Source of the DNA: Mesostigma viride | Lineage: Eukaryota > Streptophyta > Mesostigmatophyceae > Mesostigmatales > Mesostigmataceae | Direction of reading: 5' to 3' | Length of the DNA: 64,000 nucleotides | Assembly: GCA_009746045.1 (NCBI GenBank) | Contig: RPFO01000188.1 | Span: 2,071,874 to 2,135,873 of the forward strand | In this document: positions 49,437 to 61,084 of the stretch, in pieces | Position numbering within the stretch: the first letter of the stretch is position 1 | How the letters are laid out: the number at the start of each line of letters is the position of its first letter | Notes under the pieces: generated by a model | What the model was told of the DNA's origin: nothing | Databases searched by the model: none | The model's input: only the letters and a program-made list of their open reading frames with translations | Translations under genes and position numbers: made by a program

Positions 49437-49618
49437 GACTATTTCGTCAACCGGCTGACGAATTTTGAAAATAGTAGTAAAATAGTCAACCATTTTGGGC
49501 AATTCGTCAACCACATTTGTCAACCAACTCGGCAATTCGTCAACCAATTGACGAATATGTTCCGCAGTTCGAACGTCAACCGGTTTGACGAAATGTTTAG
49601 GGTATTCGTCAACCACTT
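49437..49618. repeat. Cluster of TTCGTCAACC motifs
   Basis: Seven copies of TCAACC, most as TTCGTCAACC, three of them in dyads such as TTCGTCAACC-AA-TTGACGAA, at irregular 18-45-bp spacing. Confidence 0.75.
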
Positions 49619-50556
49619 AAGTCAGGCCAGAGTCCAGACCTGAGGTCCAGCGGCGCGGCGTCAGGCCGTCAGCCCGTACCATCTGAATCCTAGGTACGCT
49701 GCAGTTAGAGTTGGTTTGGAAAGACAGTACGGTTCAGGACAATGCTCGGGTACCTTAAAACTGAAGACGAGCATCTGGTGGCACATGCTATCAATGGGAA
49801 GCTTTTACTCACCAGTTACGTGCTTGATGATGCCACAGAGACCAGCCAACTGCCTCACACTCATGCAATATGTGTATGGGAAATGTATAACAAACATATA
49901 TGATCGAGGTATTCAAACCCATACAGCATCTAAAACTTATCACCATCACACTGTGGCAGGTCAACTGACTGAGGGAAGCATCTAAGAAGGGTGTTTTAGA
50001 AAGGGGCCAGGCCAGGGTCAAGAAAGAGCATGAATAATGCAAAAAGAATGTGCTACACGAGCTAGAACGTAAATATAAACGTCAAACATCGATAGGAAAA
50101 CGATGCTGAAGCTTTACCAGGCATGGATGGCGTTACCTTGGCCCAGGCGGTGGCCACAAAATGGCGCATTTCGGCACACCAAAGTTGTGCAGCATGGTCG
50201 CTAGATTCGGCGATTTCTGGCCACCCTTGCACGTTTACGACTACAATTCATCATTAAAAGTACAAAGAAACCAATATATCCTTTAAAATACGTCGGAAAG
50301 GTATTGCTGTCAACGTTTCTATCGTCCGGCCTGATCGCAGCTTTTTCCAGCATGCGCAAGATAGCTGCCGACACCTATCAAATGGCATTCCCGCGAACCA
50401 AAAATTGGCCTGCGTGATCTTTAGGATGTATAAAATCAATTCCTAAGTTTGGCCAGAAAATTCGAACGCAAACGTAAATGCCATGCGTGGGCGCAAGCCG
50501 CCATGGCCACGTCGTCGTTTTCCGGAATGCACGTTGTACGTGAAAAAGTACCCTGA
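49619..50556. other. No recognised gene
   Basis: A plus-strand frame (49742-49890: MLGYLKTEDEHLVAHAINGK...) looks mildly coding, with a possible GT donor after ATCGAG, but I recognise no family. Confidence 0.35.
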
Positions 50557-50637
50557 GGCGGGCAGCCTCCTGGTTTGTCTGTAATATGGAGGCAGATGAG
50601 GACTTATGCTCACATGACGCAGTCACGTGTCTATTAA
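50557..50637 (+). repeat. LINE-C tail, left of TTAA-2
   Basis: Contains the end of ORF2 (ctgtaatatggaggcagatg), an internal deletion, then the type-B hairpin and cta-TTAA. Confidence 0.7.
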
Positions 50638-52913
50638 GGGGAGGGGACATGCCTAAAGGGCACTTTTCTGGAAACCATACCTATGCATGTGCAAAAAATC
50701 CAATGATGATTGGGGACCATAAATATGATTAAAAAAAAAATTTCCAGCCACTTGGGGGGGGTACTAGCCCCCACCATACACCGGTAACGCGCTAAAAATA
50801 GAAAAAGACGCTATTTTAGTCACATTTTCCCTAGGACAATGGGCAAACATATTGGGACCAAATCATATATTCCCGCATAGTTCCCCCACTTTTGAGAAAT
50901 TCTACCTAATTGGGACCAAGAAATAAGAATGTTTACTCACGTTGATGGATTTCCCGCAAAACAGGTACTTTTTTAATCAAAAAAAAAAAATCAAATCATT
51001 AACACATCATATCATGCTCCACCATATATTCCCAAATATTACAGGTGGGGGGACATGCAGCCCCAAATTTTCAGGTCATTCTGACGAGCGCAGCTCTAGT
51101 TGATGGATTTCCTAGGTAGCCACCTGTGACGAAGCTAAGGGAGGTTTTTTAGTGTATCTTACACCATAAACACCCCTTTATCCATCCAAACCATGCAAAA
51201 ACTGGCCAAACCACATGCTGCCAACCTCTGCACATACGGTACCTCCTATGTTCAAGGCTTGACGCCATTCTGACAAGAACTGCCCAAGTTACAACCATTC
51301 CAAGACGGCCACCCATGTAGACTCTACAAGGAAATTAGAGTAACCATTCAGCCACACTAGCACCTCCTTCTTCATCAAGGACATCTGCAAACTGACCCAA
51401 GCACACATAATTAACTCTTGCACGCTGACGGCAACGCATGCTCAACGTGGGGGGTCATTGTGACAAGAACTACTCAAGTTGATGGGTTTCCTATATGACC
51501 ACCTGACAAGGCGCCAAGGACCACTCAGTAAGTCAGTAACCCCACAGTGCCACTTCATATGCCATCCAACATGCACCAAAACCATGCTGAGTATGTTTAC
51601 AATGTACGAAGGGGTGGCCACGCACCTCATATGTCTTCATCATCCCTCCAGCATGGCCAGCCTTGTAAATATGTTCATAGCCTTGACGATGGTAGCCCTA
51701 ATATGCCTAAGCAGCATTTCCTATGTTTCTCCTAGGTTAGAGTGTAAGGTTGATGACAACCAAGCTAATCAACTCAACAACACCTCCTAAACTGTCCTCC
51801 CCGGCATGGATGACAAACTGGGACTATGGAGGGCAAGGAACCAAGTAGGAACATGGTATATATAGCTTGCATGCAGTCATGCATGTCAACCATGGTTGGC
51901 TCAGCACATTGTAGTCTTGTCACATCATCATAACATAGGAAAGCTCAAACAACCATTGGTACAAGCTATCTACATGCAGTCACACAAATGCAATATCTCC
52001 AACATCATCATCACTAAATCACTTCCATCCCTGCACGATAAAATGCAAAGAAACCATTGGCGGCCCTTCAGCGCATGAGCGCTGTGATGCCGCTGCGAAG
52101 AGAGGGTGCGTCACTCTCACACAACAAGAAGCGTCCATACGCACAACATCCTTGCCGGAACACGTTTTATGAAATGCCTTATACCTTCCCGAAGAGCTAT
52201 AGGCTGCGACTGAAGCGGCCCTGATCACGACATCAACGAAAACAATCTAAAGCTGCCAGGTATTCGACAGCACAACGGCAAGCGACGGCGAGATAGCTGG
52301 CGGAAACTGCCCAAAAAGAACGCAAAAAACCTCGAACGATGAGCTCATAGAAGAAAGCACTGATCGCAGATAACATTCGCGACAAATCTGTACCTCGCCC
52401 TCGTAAATCCCTCGCCCAGGCGCGCAACAACCGCCGTTCTTCCATGGACAGGTCAGACACGCACTGCGTAGGTCTGAACAATTACTTACCGATAATGGCC
52501 GAAAATCTGGCAAAAAGCACCAGCTCGGTTTAGAATTCGATGCAAAGGGTATTAACGCCTGCTTCACGGTCAAAACAACCCTAAAAACCGCGATTTTACC
52601 GCCGCTATCATGAATTCTATTTTATTCCGCGCGACTAAAAAATTCAGATTACCCCCATGCCGATGGCATAAAAAAACAACAGCGATATTGTAAATCAGCT
52701 GATGTCCGCCACAAACTAACATCATAAACTCATCGTCTTTTAGATTCGAGTAAAATTTTTGCATTTCGCCTGCCCTAGTGTGGTAGTTTCGCCTGAACGC
52801 AGTCGCCATGGCCACTTCCGCAAGGGGTGCGCGCACCGTGCACGTGAAATTTATGACCTTCGGTTCCGGCGCGAATTTTTTGGCGCCAAAAAATTCGGGC
52901 ATGTCCCGTCCCC
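50638..52913. mobile_element. TTAA-2 DNA element (2.28 kb, non-autonomous)
   Basis: Ends are inverted: GGGGAGGGGACATGCC at the left, GGCATGTCCCGTCCCC at the right; TTAA flanks both sides (50634-50637, 52914-52917). Interior is AT-rich with short frames only; the longest (52902-52570, minus) has no recognised motif. Distinct from TTAA-1 in its ends. Confidence 0.68.
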
Positions 52914-53236
52914 TTAATTAATTAATTAATGGAGGCAGATGGTGCGCAAGGATAGATGGCAAGTAGTGATGAAGGAGACCACCCCCAAGTCTGTGGGGGC
53001 TCCGCGCGTGACCGCGTATGGCATTCATAGCGATTCGGGCCGCGGTGCCCACCACACCCCTGTAACTAGGACCTAGATAGCTTACACACCATCCATTCCA
53101 TCGGGGTTAATGCTCCGTGACTCCCCAACGGGAGCACGAGTCTAATTAATTTATTAATTAATCCATTCCATCCCATGTTCCCCTCCCACTGAGGACTTAT
53201 GCTCACGTGACGCAGTCACGTGTCTATTAATTAATT
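52914..53236 (+). pseudogene. LINE-C tails, right of TTAA-2
   Basis: Starts in (TTAA)n, repeats the ORF2 end (gcagatggtgcgcaaggata), then carries a type-A hairpin tail at 53101-53160 followed by a type-B tail to 53233: one LINE end inserted in another. Confidence 0.7.
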
Positions 53237-54676
53237 CATGCGCCTTCTGGCACAAGACAATGTGCTTGGCCAACGTGTGAACTTTCCTAGCACTCTGCCC
53301 ACTAGTCATGTAGACAATGCTATCCTCGTATGCCCGCTGAACTGCTTTCGGAAAATCCAAGCACATGGCAGCATCAGCAGCGGTGAGATGGCTAGTAGAG
53401 GAGTTGCACAGTTTGCCTTTCACCAACATGTAGCCCTGAATGGACAACCCGTTAGGGACTCGGGCAAGGGCATTCATGAACAACTGGCACTCTTCTTCAC
53501 CGCGCTGACCGCTCACTCTTTGCCCTCTCAACTGCCTCCTAATCACCGGAACCTCCTTGAGGACTTGTAGCTCACCCACCCCGGTCAACTGCAGGCGTAC
53601 GTACCCGCCAGGCGCAAGGGGTATCTTCATCAATTCTAGCACAAACTCCTTGAATAAAGAGATGTCGACAAAGGATTGGTACTCAGGGTCATCGAGGCTC
53701 CTGTCAATGACATTCAAGTCGACCGTAGTACTTGCAATGCCAGGGATAATGCAAAAAATGTCATCGGTGCATTATTAGTGATGTCACGACCCGACTGCAG
53801 AAACCTCTTGACATGGAACCAGACACGACTGAAAAATGCCAGTCGCAAATTGACTTGGCCTCACCCGGCTCAAAGAAATTCCACGTCAGTTTTTTACAAC
53901 CCAAGGCAAGCTTCAGCTCGCTCAACGTGCGTGAAATGAAGAGAGCATTGTGAAAATGTGGGCCATTGTCAGACCACCCGCAAAGGCTCTCAATCTCGTA
54001 CGGGTAATCAGCACTAATGTTCGCAACAAGGATTCTGAAAGCACACTCAACCCAAAAGGAGTCCTGCTGCCGGGGTGTCAGCATGCAGGGTGAATCACAT
54101 CATAAAAATGGCGCACAAGCTGCCCATCCCCCTCGCGGCTGTACACCGTGGCGTTGAACAAAGAGGCATATGAGCCCCCAAAGTAATCTTGCTGCTGTTG
54201 TGCGAAGGTCTGCTTGTCACGTATCTTCTCTTTAAAATCTATCACAATCACAAGGCTTCCCCTCTCCAATGCATCTAGCGCCTGCATGTACCGAACTGCC
54301 TGGTTGCCCCAGTTACGCAAGTGCGTCACAAACTGCAAAACTTGGTCTCGGTTCACCTGTATGTAGGCGTTCCACGTACGCCTCCACCCCCTCATCACCC
54401 ACAAATGAACAACCGTCATCTGCGATGTCCGGCAGCAGGAGGTTGTACACGCCTTCCACATCTACTAGCAAACAACCATCATCCAAAGAGCCACCTAAGT
54501 CCTTCACATGTTCTTACGGCCTGCAGGTGCTGTGAAAGCAAATAAGCCTTGTCAAGTGCAAGCACTTTCCGGTAGCCGTCACGTGCATCACGAGCCCACC
54601 TCAAACACTCTGCATTACCCGCTAGGCCAACCAACCCCCCCAAGGCACCATGCACGGCCATCGCAGCACGAAGCAC
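53237..54676 (-). pseudogene. Broken DDE-like (RNase H fold) transposase gene
   Basis: Pieces in three frames read in order on the minus strand. 54507-54380: GSLDDGCLLVDVEGVYNLLL. 54461-54078: ALDALERGSLVIVIDFKEKI, then QDYFGGSYASLFNATVY (candidate first catalytic Asp). 54084-53761: LCGWSDNGPHFHNALFISRT (candidate second Asp), then WNFFEPGEAKSICDWHFS. 53717-53240: a further coding-like segment, LSIQGYMLVKGKLC. The WSDNGPHF ... F.E.G.AKS.CD.HF signature recalls transposase-like proteins scattered in protists and fungi whose superfamily I cannot name with certainty. At least two frameshifts make it dead. Confidence 0.55.
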
Positions 54677-54959
54677 ACAGGCACGTTCGCTGCAGAAGAG
54701 GGACCATGTTTGGACCCATGCCGCAATTCAAAAAAGTGGTACGGCCCAAGGTGCCACCCTCCATGACCGATAAGATGAGTAGATAGCATTTCGGCTGCTC
54801 AGCATATATATACACCAAAGGTTAAGCCAGGAGATAATCCAAGTCCCTGCTCCTAGCCATCTGCCTGTGCACAATTGTAAAACTGCGCACAACAATTGTA
54901 AAACTGCGCTCAACGGTAAACATACTGTGCACAATTGTTAAACTGCACCATCCCCATGC

Positions 54960-55183
54960 ATGGAGTATGTTTTGAGAAGAGTGGTGACCTGAAGTGGCCA
55001 AGGAGTAATAGAAGTCATCTGATGAAGCATCTCCTTTAGATTAAGGCTGGTGTGAATGCCTTCACAAATAGCCCTGCATTCTGCCACATCACTGCTGACA
55101 GCCCCCCATTTGTGCAGGCGACTAAACCATGCAGCTCACCTGAAACTCCCCAGGCCCTCCTGCCTGAGCACAACAAAGAGACC
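54960..55183 (-). pseudogene. Copia-like element C2: RNase H, C-terminal half
   Basis: Minus-strand GLFVVLRQEGLGSF and WGAVSSDVAECRAICEGIHT then SLNLKEML match the second half of Copia RNase H (V..SS.EAE...A....E...L..LL). It continues the frame that the foldback element interrupts at 56543. Confidence 0.6.
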
Positions 55184-56542
55184 GGCAGGGCAGTTAACGT
55201 AAAGGATTTACGTTAGATCGGGATAATAGAGATAATTGTTACGCTCTTTCCAACGGCACCTTGAACGCCTCATTTGGTTACGCGACGTAAAAGTTATGAC
55301 GTTTCCTAGGCTGTGCCAACAGTGCCGCGCGCCAATGTGGGCGCGTGTAGGCACAGGATGTAAAAATGTCACTTTGATACTAAGTCCGTAGGACGTTGAC
55401 AGGACTTGTACAGGACTTGATGCTCAAGTGATAGGTGAGCGCGCCAGAGCGCGCCAGGACCTATGAGACATGTGCACAATTGATGCTGAGTGCAGTACGG
55501 ATAGGTCCACAGGCCTAGCCGTATGGACAATTGATAGATCAGACTCCGCGCCAACTGAAAGGCGCACCAGTCTACGTGATCAATTGCATGTGTGCCAGTT
55601 CAGCAGTGACAGAGCTGCTGAATACTTGGACGCGTACCTAGCAAAGCTATATGTATGACTTGGTACCTCTATACTAGGACGCTAGCTCTTGCCTGCGCAT
55701 TATACACTTGCAACTGACAACGAGGTCCTCTGTGCCACGTGCATGAGACTGTGGCGTAAACGCCCACTGTCGACTGTGTTTTCTTTATTGAATAAAGGCA
55801 ACATTTCCTGCAAGAGCCATGACGTCGTTCGGTGTAAACCTCACTCTCTCGAGTCCACTCAACTCGTATTACAATAGCGGACTCGAGAGAGTGCGGTTTA
55901 CACCGAACAACGCCAATCATGGCTCTTGCAGGAAATGTTGCCTTTATTCAATAAAACAATAAAGAAAACACAGTCGACAGTGAGCGTTTACGCCACAGTC
56001 TCACGCACGTAGCACAGACGACCTCATCGTCTTGCAAGTGTAATGCGCAGGCAAGAACTAGCGTCCTAGTAGAGCTACCAACAAGTCATACATATAGCTT
56101 TGCTAGGTACGCGTCCAAGTATTCAGCAGCTCTGTCACTGCTGAACTGGCACACAATTGATCACGTAGACTCTGGTGCGCCTTTGGCGCGGAGTCTGATC
56201 TATCAAATGTCCATATGGCTAGGCCTGTGGACCTATCCGTACTGCACTCAGCATCAATTGTCTCATAGGTCCTGGCGCGCTCTGGCGCGCTCACCTATCA
56301 CTTGAGCATCAAGTCCTGTACAAGTCCTGTCAACGTCCTACGGACTTAGTATCAAAGTGACACTTTTACATCCTGTGCCTACACGCGCCCACATTGGCGC
56401 GCGGCACTGCCGGCATAGCCTAGGAAACGTCATAACTTTTACGTCCCGTAACCAAATGAGGCGTTCAAGGTGCCGTTGGAAAGAGCGTAACCGGCAATCT
56501 CTATCCATCTAATTTAAATCCTTTAAGTTAACTGCCCTGCCC
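55184..56542. mobile_element. Foldback element: 1.36-kb near-perfect palindrome
   Basis: Left arm 55184-55856 and right arm 55879-56542 are inverted copies around a 22-bp loop (55857-55878), roughly 90% identical by eye. Outer ends read GGCAGGGCAGTTAAC / GTTAACTGCCCTGCC. Each arm has an AATAAA word and gcgcgccagagcgcgcc-type sub-palindromes. No protein. It splits the RNase H domain of C2. Known foldback elements have this design; the RNA would be a long hairpin. Confidence 0.85.
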
Positions 56543-58300
56543 CTGACCTTGGAGACCTGCCTGCTGTCCACTGAGGTATCCACATACAGCTCCATGGATG
56601 GGTTTGGATAAGTCCACTGCAGACAGCAGAATGCCAGACGAAGCCCTGACCTGGTCAGCCACCTAGCTTGGCATGCAGACCCCAGCTCCATCAGCATATC
56701 ATCAGGCAACCTGGCTATGATCGCCATCAGGTCTGTCCTGGAAATACCTGCTACCCAAGCAATCATGCCCCTGACCATAGGACACAATGCATGTGTGATG
56801 ACTGGAGGAAGCTTGCTGATGAGAGTGTCTTGATAATAAGCGTTACCCCCCGCCAGCTTCATGCACCATGCCCCCCCCTTCTTCACCAGTGTTGCCTCCA
56901 TGCTAATAAAAAGAAGAGGCACGTTTTCCACCTGCCTTAAATTGCTCCCTATACCCAGTGGGAACTTGGACTTAATGATGGAAATAATAAGCCACGGTCA
57001 CGCGGGAGCCAGCACGTGCAGGTCATCCCCATGTAGCGCGAAGCATACACTGGTAGGCCTTCCCATGCCACAAACAGACAGGGGTCTACTACAGGAGAGA
57101 CCTTCAAGTTGAAATGTTCCTTCATGAAACGGTTGGGTGTCTCCCTCCAGATTATTGGACTTTCAAGAACTCAGACCCTCCAGGCCCTTGAGGATTTTCA
57201 GGAACTCAGTGTGAATGTCCCTTCTCCATACAGCAGGCACCCTGACATAGAAAGGCGTCTTGCCCTCCCTTCTCCTGCTGTGCCACATCTGCATCCCCCT
57301 CCAGAAATGCTCTCTTGAAGTCTACTACCACTGCCATAGTCCAAGCTGATGTTGAGAAGGCCTAGAAAAACACACATCAGCAGCTTCCAAGTGTCATGCA
57401 GCATGCCAGGGGTAATGGTGTATAAAGCTCCTCAGCAGTGCATTCACCAGTACGGGCAGCCCTTGAACTCATTCAGCACTGGCCTGACATGTGGTTCCTT
57501 GACTCCATCGACGTCCTTCATCTTGATGACAAACCTGAGCTTGAGCAGACGCCGTGCAGGAGGTATGTACAGTAGTGGCATTGGCCTGTTCCACGCATTT
57601 CTTGGAGAATCATCCAGTCCTCGGCCCAGACTTGATCAGACCCAGTGTGACCTGGGGACACATAATGGGAGAGGGCATGAGCTTCACCAGGCCCTGCCAG
57701 TTGATAGTAGGGCTGTGTCCAGCAAGCCAGTGAGTGAGGACCAATGCCCAAACTGCTTGGATGATTCGCAGCTGGCAATATTAGGTCATCCACCAGAGGC
57801 TCCTGCCCCTGGCCGACACCTGCACACGCTTGACTGACCTGGTTACTGCACGTGATAGATTCATGAGTGGTCCTGAAATTAATCAGTGGCCGGACCTGAC
57901 CAGCCCCGTTCTTAGACAGGAGAGAGGACGTGATCACTACGCCATCCTGGCATATAGGAAATTCTGCCCCAGCAGAGCAGGTCCCTGATAGCCCTCCAAG
58001 ACACAAAACGTAGTGTCCTGTCCAAGGCTAGTAGTAGGAATAGTAGATACCTCACCCAGTACCTTCACATGCACCCCGCCACTGAAGTCAGACACAAACT
58101 GATAGCTGGGCTCAGACATGCTGTACCCTGCTGCAGCTCTGGTCCCGGTAATGGAAACCTGAGAATTAGTGTCTACCTCTACGGCATGCAGTGCCCAGCC
58201 CCAGATTGCCATGCCACCTGAGCTTGGCTACCTTGGGCTGCTTCTTGGCTCTTTGCAGAGCCCCAATCAATCCAGCCAGACTTGTCCCCTTACTTAGGCT
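56543..58300 (-). pseudogene. Copia-like element C2: protease, RT, RNase H
   Basis: Minus-strand order. Protease 58212-57937: HAVEVDTNSQVSITG and EGYQGPALLGQNFL. Linker, then RT pieces in shifting frames: LKLRFVIKMKDVDGVKEP; VVVDFKRAFLEGDAD (the D.K.AFL.G motif of Copia RT, about 57310); ALHGDDLHVLAPA (catalytic -DD-, about 57020). Then 56931-56540: ATLVKKGGAWCMKL ... VRGMIAWVAGISRTDLMAII (Copia 'G.L.W...tRPDl') and MELYVDTSVDSRQ, the first RNase H Asp. Stops and frameshifts are numerous. Integrase is not upstream here, but the protease-RT order complements C1. Confidence 0.68.
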
Positions 58301-58480
58301 CTGTGGTTAGAACCTGAGGCTTGACAGTTGACCCCCCGGCTGTTGACCTTGCAGTCTGTTCAACAAGTACCTTTGCAACCTGGCCAGGGCTGACAGATTC
58401 CCCTACAACAGATGTGCCATGGTCTGTGCATCAGTGATGTCACCTTGGATCTGAGAATCCTGCGCATGAGCAATTCCACT
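58301..58480 (-). other. C2 region upstream of protease
   Basis: Basic stretch GLIGALQRAKKQPKVAKLRW in one minus frame resembles the segment before protease in C1; no integrase motif seen before the unrelated ORF1 relic begins. Confidence 0.35.
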
Positions 58481-58489
58481 ACTAGCTAG

Positions 58490-59650
58490 GTGCTGCCGCC
58501 GACAACAATCCAGGTTCCTCCATTCCGGAATCGAACGAGGATCTGCTCGACGACCGCAACATTGATCGTTTTCTGGTCTCGCCGAACCAGCTTTGCTTTC
58601 GCGACCTTTTCCGAGCCTCCCGGCACCTCCTTGTGCAGCTGTGCATCCATCTCGACTCCATCAGCCGCGCATCATTTCCCTGAATGGTGTAGGCCCCGCC
58701 CAAACCTCCGGCCCGTCTGCCCTTCCCCAACAGGACTGGGCTTGGCGCAAACACTAGCTCCGCCCTCCAGCACTACGCCATTTGCGCCCTCACCGGCAAG
58801 ACGGACCTCGAGCTGCTGATCGAGGACCCCCACTGAGGTGGTCCGCCTCCTCATTACGGAGGCCTTTCAGCAGCACGTGACGCCCCTCGCTGCCGAGGTG
58901 GCGGCCATGCATGGGTGGTCCGCTGGCCGCCGACCTCCCCTCAGTCATCACCTCCACCACCACCGCCATCTCCACCGCCACCACCGCCATCACCGACCAG
59001 CTCCTCGAGCTTGACAAGAAGCTCACCGCCCACCCTATCGCCATCGAGTGCCCGCTACAAAACACCATGGGCCTCACCGCCCAGGAGGCCGGTGAAGACC
59101 CTTGCTGCCAAGCCAGCCCCCGCTGGCCCGGCCGGTGATGCGGCTTCCACCCATCTGGACCTGGGCCGCCATGCTTCGGACCCATTCCACCTCCACCGCC
59201 GCTGCCATCTCCGCACAGCTCAAGCAACAAGAGCGCGCCCGCTGCGAGGCGGACGAGCGCGCCACCACAACGTCATCGTCAAGCACTTCCCCATGCCGCC
59301 AAGGGAGACCTCTGAGTCGCTTGCACAAGCGTTTAAGGACAACATCCTTGCTCCCATGGGCGCTACAGGTCATGGACCCGGCTGATTGCCTACCGGCTCC
59401 GGCCCCCGCTCGCAGGATAAGGCGGGGCCACCACCCCTGCTTCTCACCTTCAAGGCCATGGTGGTCAAGCTGGAGTTCCTTAAAAACCGCAAGAAGCTCT
59501 CCAGTCGACCCTTCACGCTGGACGACGACGTAGGTGGTAGTGCACCCACTTGCAGGTTGTTGCTTAGCACGATGAAAACCATGTACCCCCTCTCACGGAC
59601 ATGTGTTACATGATCTCCCAACGGAGTAATGTTATTAATTAATTAATTGG
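58490..59650 (+). pseudogene. LINE ORF1 (L1-type) relic joined to a LINE tail
   Basis: Pieces in several frames: ALQHYAICALTGKTDLELLI; AITDQLLELDKKLTAHP; KPAPAGPAGDA; HNVIVKHFPMPPRETSESLA; TFKAMVVKLEFLKNRKKLSS then RPFTLDDDV. These match the ORF1 relic at 18875-19264/21010-21200, in the same order. After DDDV the sequence jumps to a degenerate type-A tail (ctcccaacggag ... ttattaattaattaatt), so ORF2 is missing. Confidence 0.6.
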
Positions 59651-60054
59651 TGCTGAGTTAGGCCCAACTACAGTAGTAGCAATATTGTAATTGGCCGGCC
59701 GGGGAAAAAACAAAGGGAAATTCTCAACAAAGGTCTTGAAAAGAAAGAGACACGGCAATCAAACGCATAATTGGCAGACCGGAACACAACACATTAAGAC
59801 AAACACAAGAATGCCCCCCCCCCCACCATGAACCCATGGCGTGCAGGCCATACCGCCCATACAGCCAGGAAAACAGGGCACAAAAAAAAAAGAGTAAAAC
59901 AAATAAAACCTTGAGTAATCGAGATCAGTAATAGCCCTGGCATAAGAAAGCCCTAGGCAACAGCACCCGTGCAGATAGCCCTCCAACACCGCCGCTATAG
60001 CTGACATGTGACAGAGCAGAGCTCTGCGCACATGGCTCCTGGAAATGCTGGCTG
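59651..60054. other. No gene; likely 3' UTR of the next minus-strand exon
   Basis: Homopolymer runs (C11, A10). No TGTAA clear enough to call. Confidence 0.35.
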
Positions 60055-60391
60055 TTAGTCCTTGGTGACATCATAGGCCAAACCCCATGCACGGCGGTAC
60101 AAGTTCACCACATCCTCAGGCTCAGACTCGATCTTGGCATCACCCTGGGCCAACCGCTCCTCCGCCCGTTCGAGCTTCCTTGCGTTCTGCACGCCGCGAG
60201 GCGAGAGACGCGCATAGTCAATCTCCTGCCTGGCCAGCAGGCGGGCCTCGCCCGTGAGCGCCGTCGCGACGGCCACCACCTGGACCGCCACGGGGGATGC
60301 GCGGTCCACCTTGCCACGTGCAAAGAGAATCTCCTCAAGCGCGTCGTCAATCGCGCTGAACACTTGGGCACCTAGTGCTGCACGTACAGGT
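60055..60391 (-). CDS. Candidate terminal exon of an unknown host gene
   Basis: Open frame ending in TAA... at 60055 with GC-rich, codon-like composition: LGAQVFSAIDDALEEILFAR, VAVATALTGEARLLARQEID, then a charged helix RKLERAEERLAQGDAKIESE and DVVNLYRRAWGLAYDVTKD. A pyrimidine-CAG acceptor candidate precedes it at about 60392 (gtacgtgcag on the minus strand). Upstream exons were not found in the remaining 3.6 kb. I recognise no family; soluble and helical. Confidence 0.4.
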
Positions 60392-61080
60392 GGTCATGCA
60401 CAGTACATGCACCATGAGCGGTACGTACGCACATGATCGATCCAGCTTTTAGGGAAGGAAAGAGCGAGGCGTGCATCAAGGGGCAGCTGTCACCCGGTCT
60501 GCACTGGACAGACTGATCCAGGGTTGTTTCAGTCGTTGCACCAGCATGTGTAGTTCTGTGCAATTAAGTTGCTCAGTGCCTAATTGTTGGCGTTCGGTAT
60601 GTATATTATATATGATACTTATTTTTACTATCCTTCATTTGTGCCGTCTGCCGCTACTATACCACTTCCAGCCAGTCACAACTTACATCGCCTGACTATG
60701 ACTACTAAGCCTTAATAAAATCTAGCATAGCCTATGTGTGTGTGTTTATAGCCTACTAGTCCCATGCAATCAGGCCGATATTTTGGCAAGCCTCTATGTG
60801 CAGGCAATATGACGGCCGCAACCGGGCCCCTACCATCATACATGGTTCCATGCAGGTTATGTAGGCATTATTAATACTTGGGTAGGTATATGATCCGCGG
60901 CCGCCCGGTAATTAATGACAAGGGCCTGATGCAGTACCCGCAGCTTCCAGTTATAGCCATGCAGGCCAATGCCAACATGTGACAGTCTTGTGGTTGCACA
61001 GGTGCAAGTGCCGGCTCTAGGTGGCGTCCGCAGTATGATGAGCCCCCCACATACTCCCTACCGACACCCCCGGCTCTATA
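60392..61080. other. No gene seen
   Basis: Mixed sequence with short frames; might contain intron of the exon at 60055-60391. Confidence 0.4.
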
Positions 61081-61084
61081 CTCG

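Noticed and set aside
57518-58006. LSKNGAGQVRPLINFR read as RT 'fingers' and LVDDLIL as the catalytic box
   Set aside because: Alignment with C1 shows the first phrase is the end of the protease domain, and the spacing to LVDDL is far too short; better RT motifs lie further downstream.
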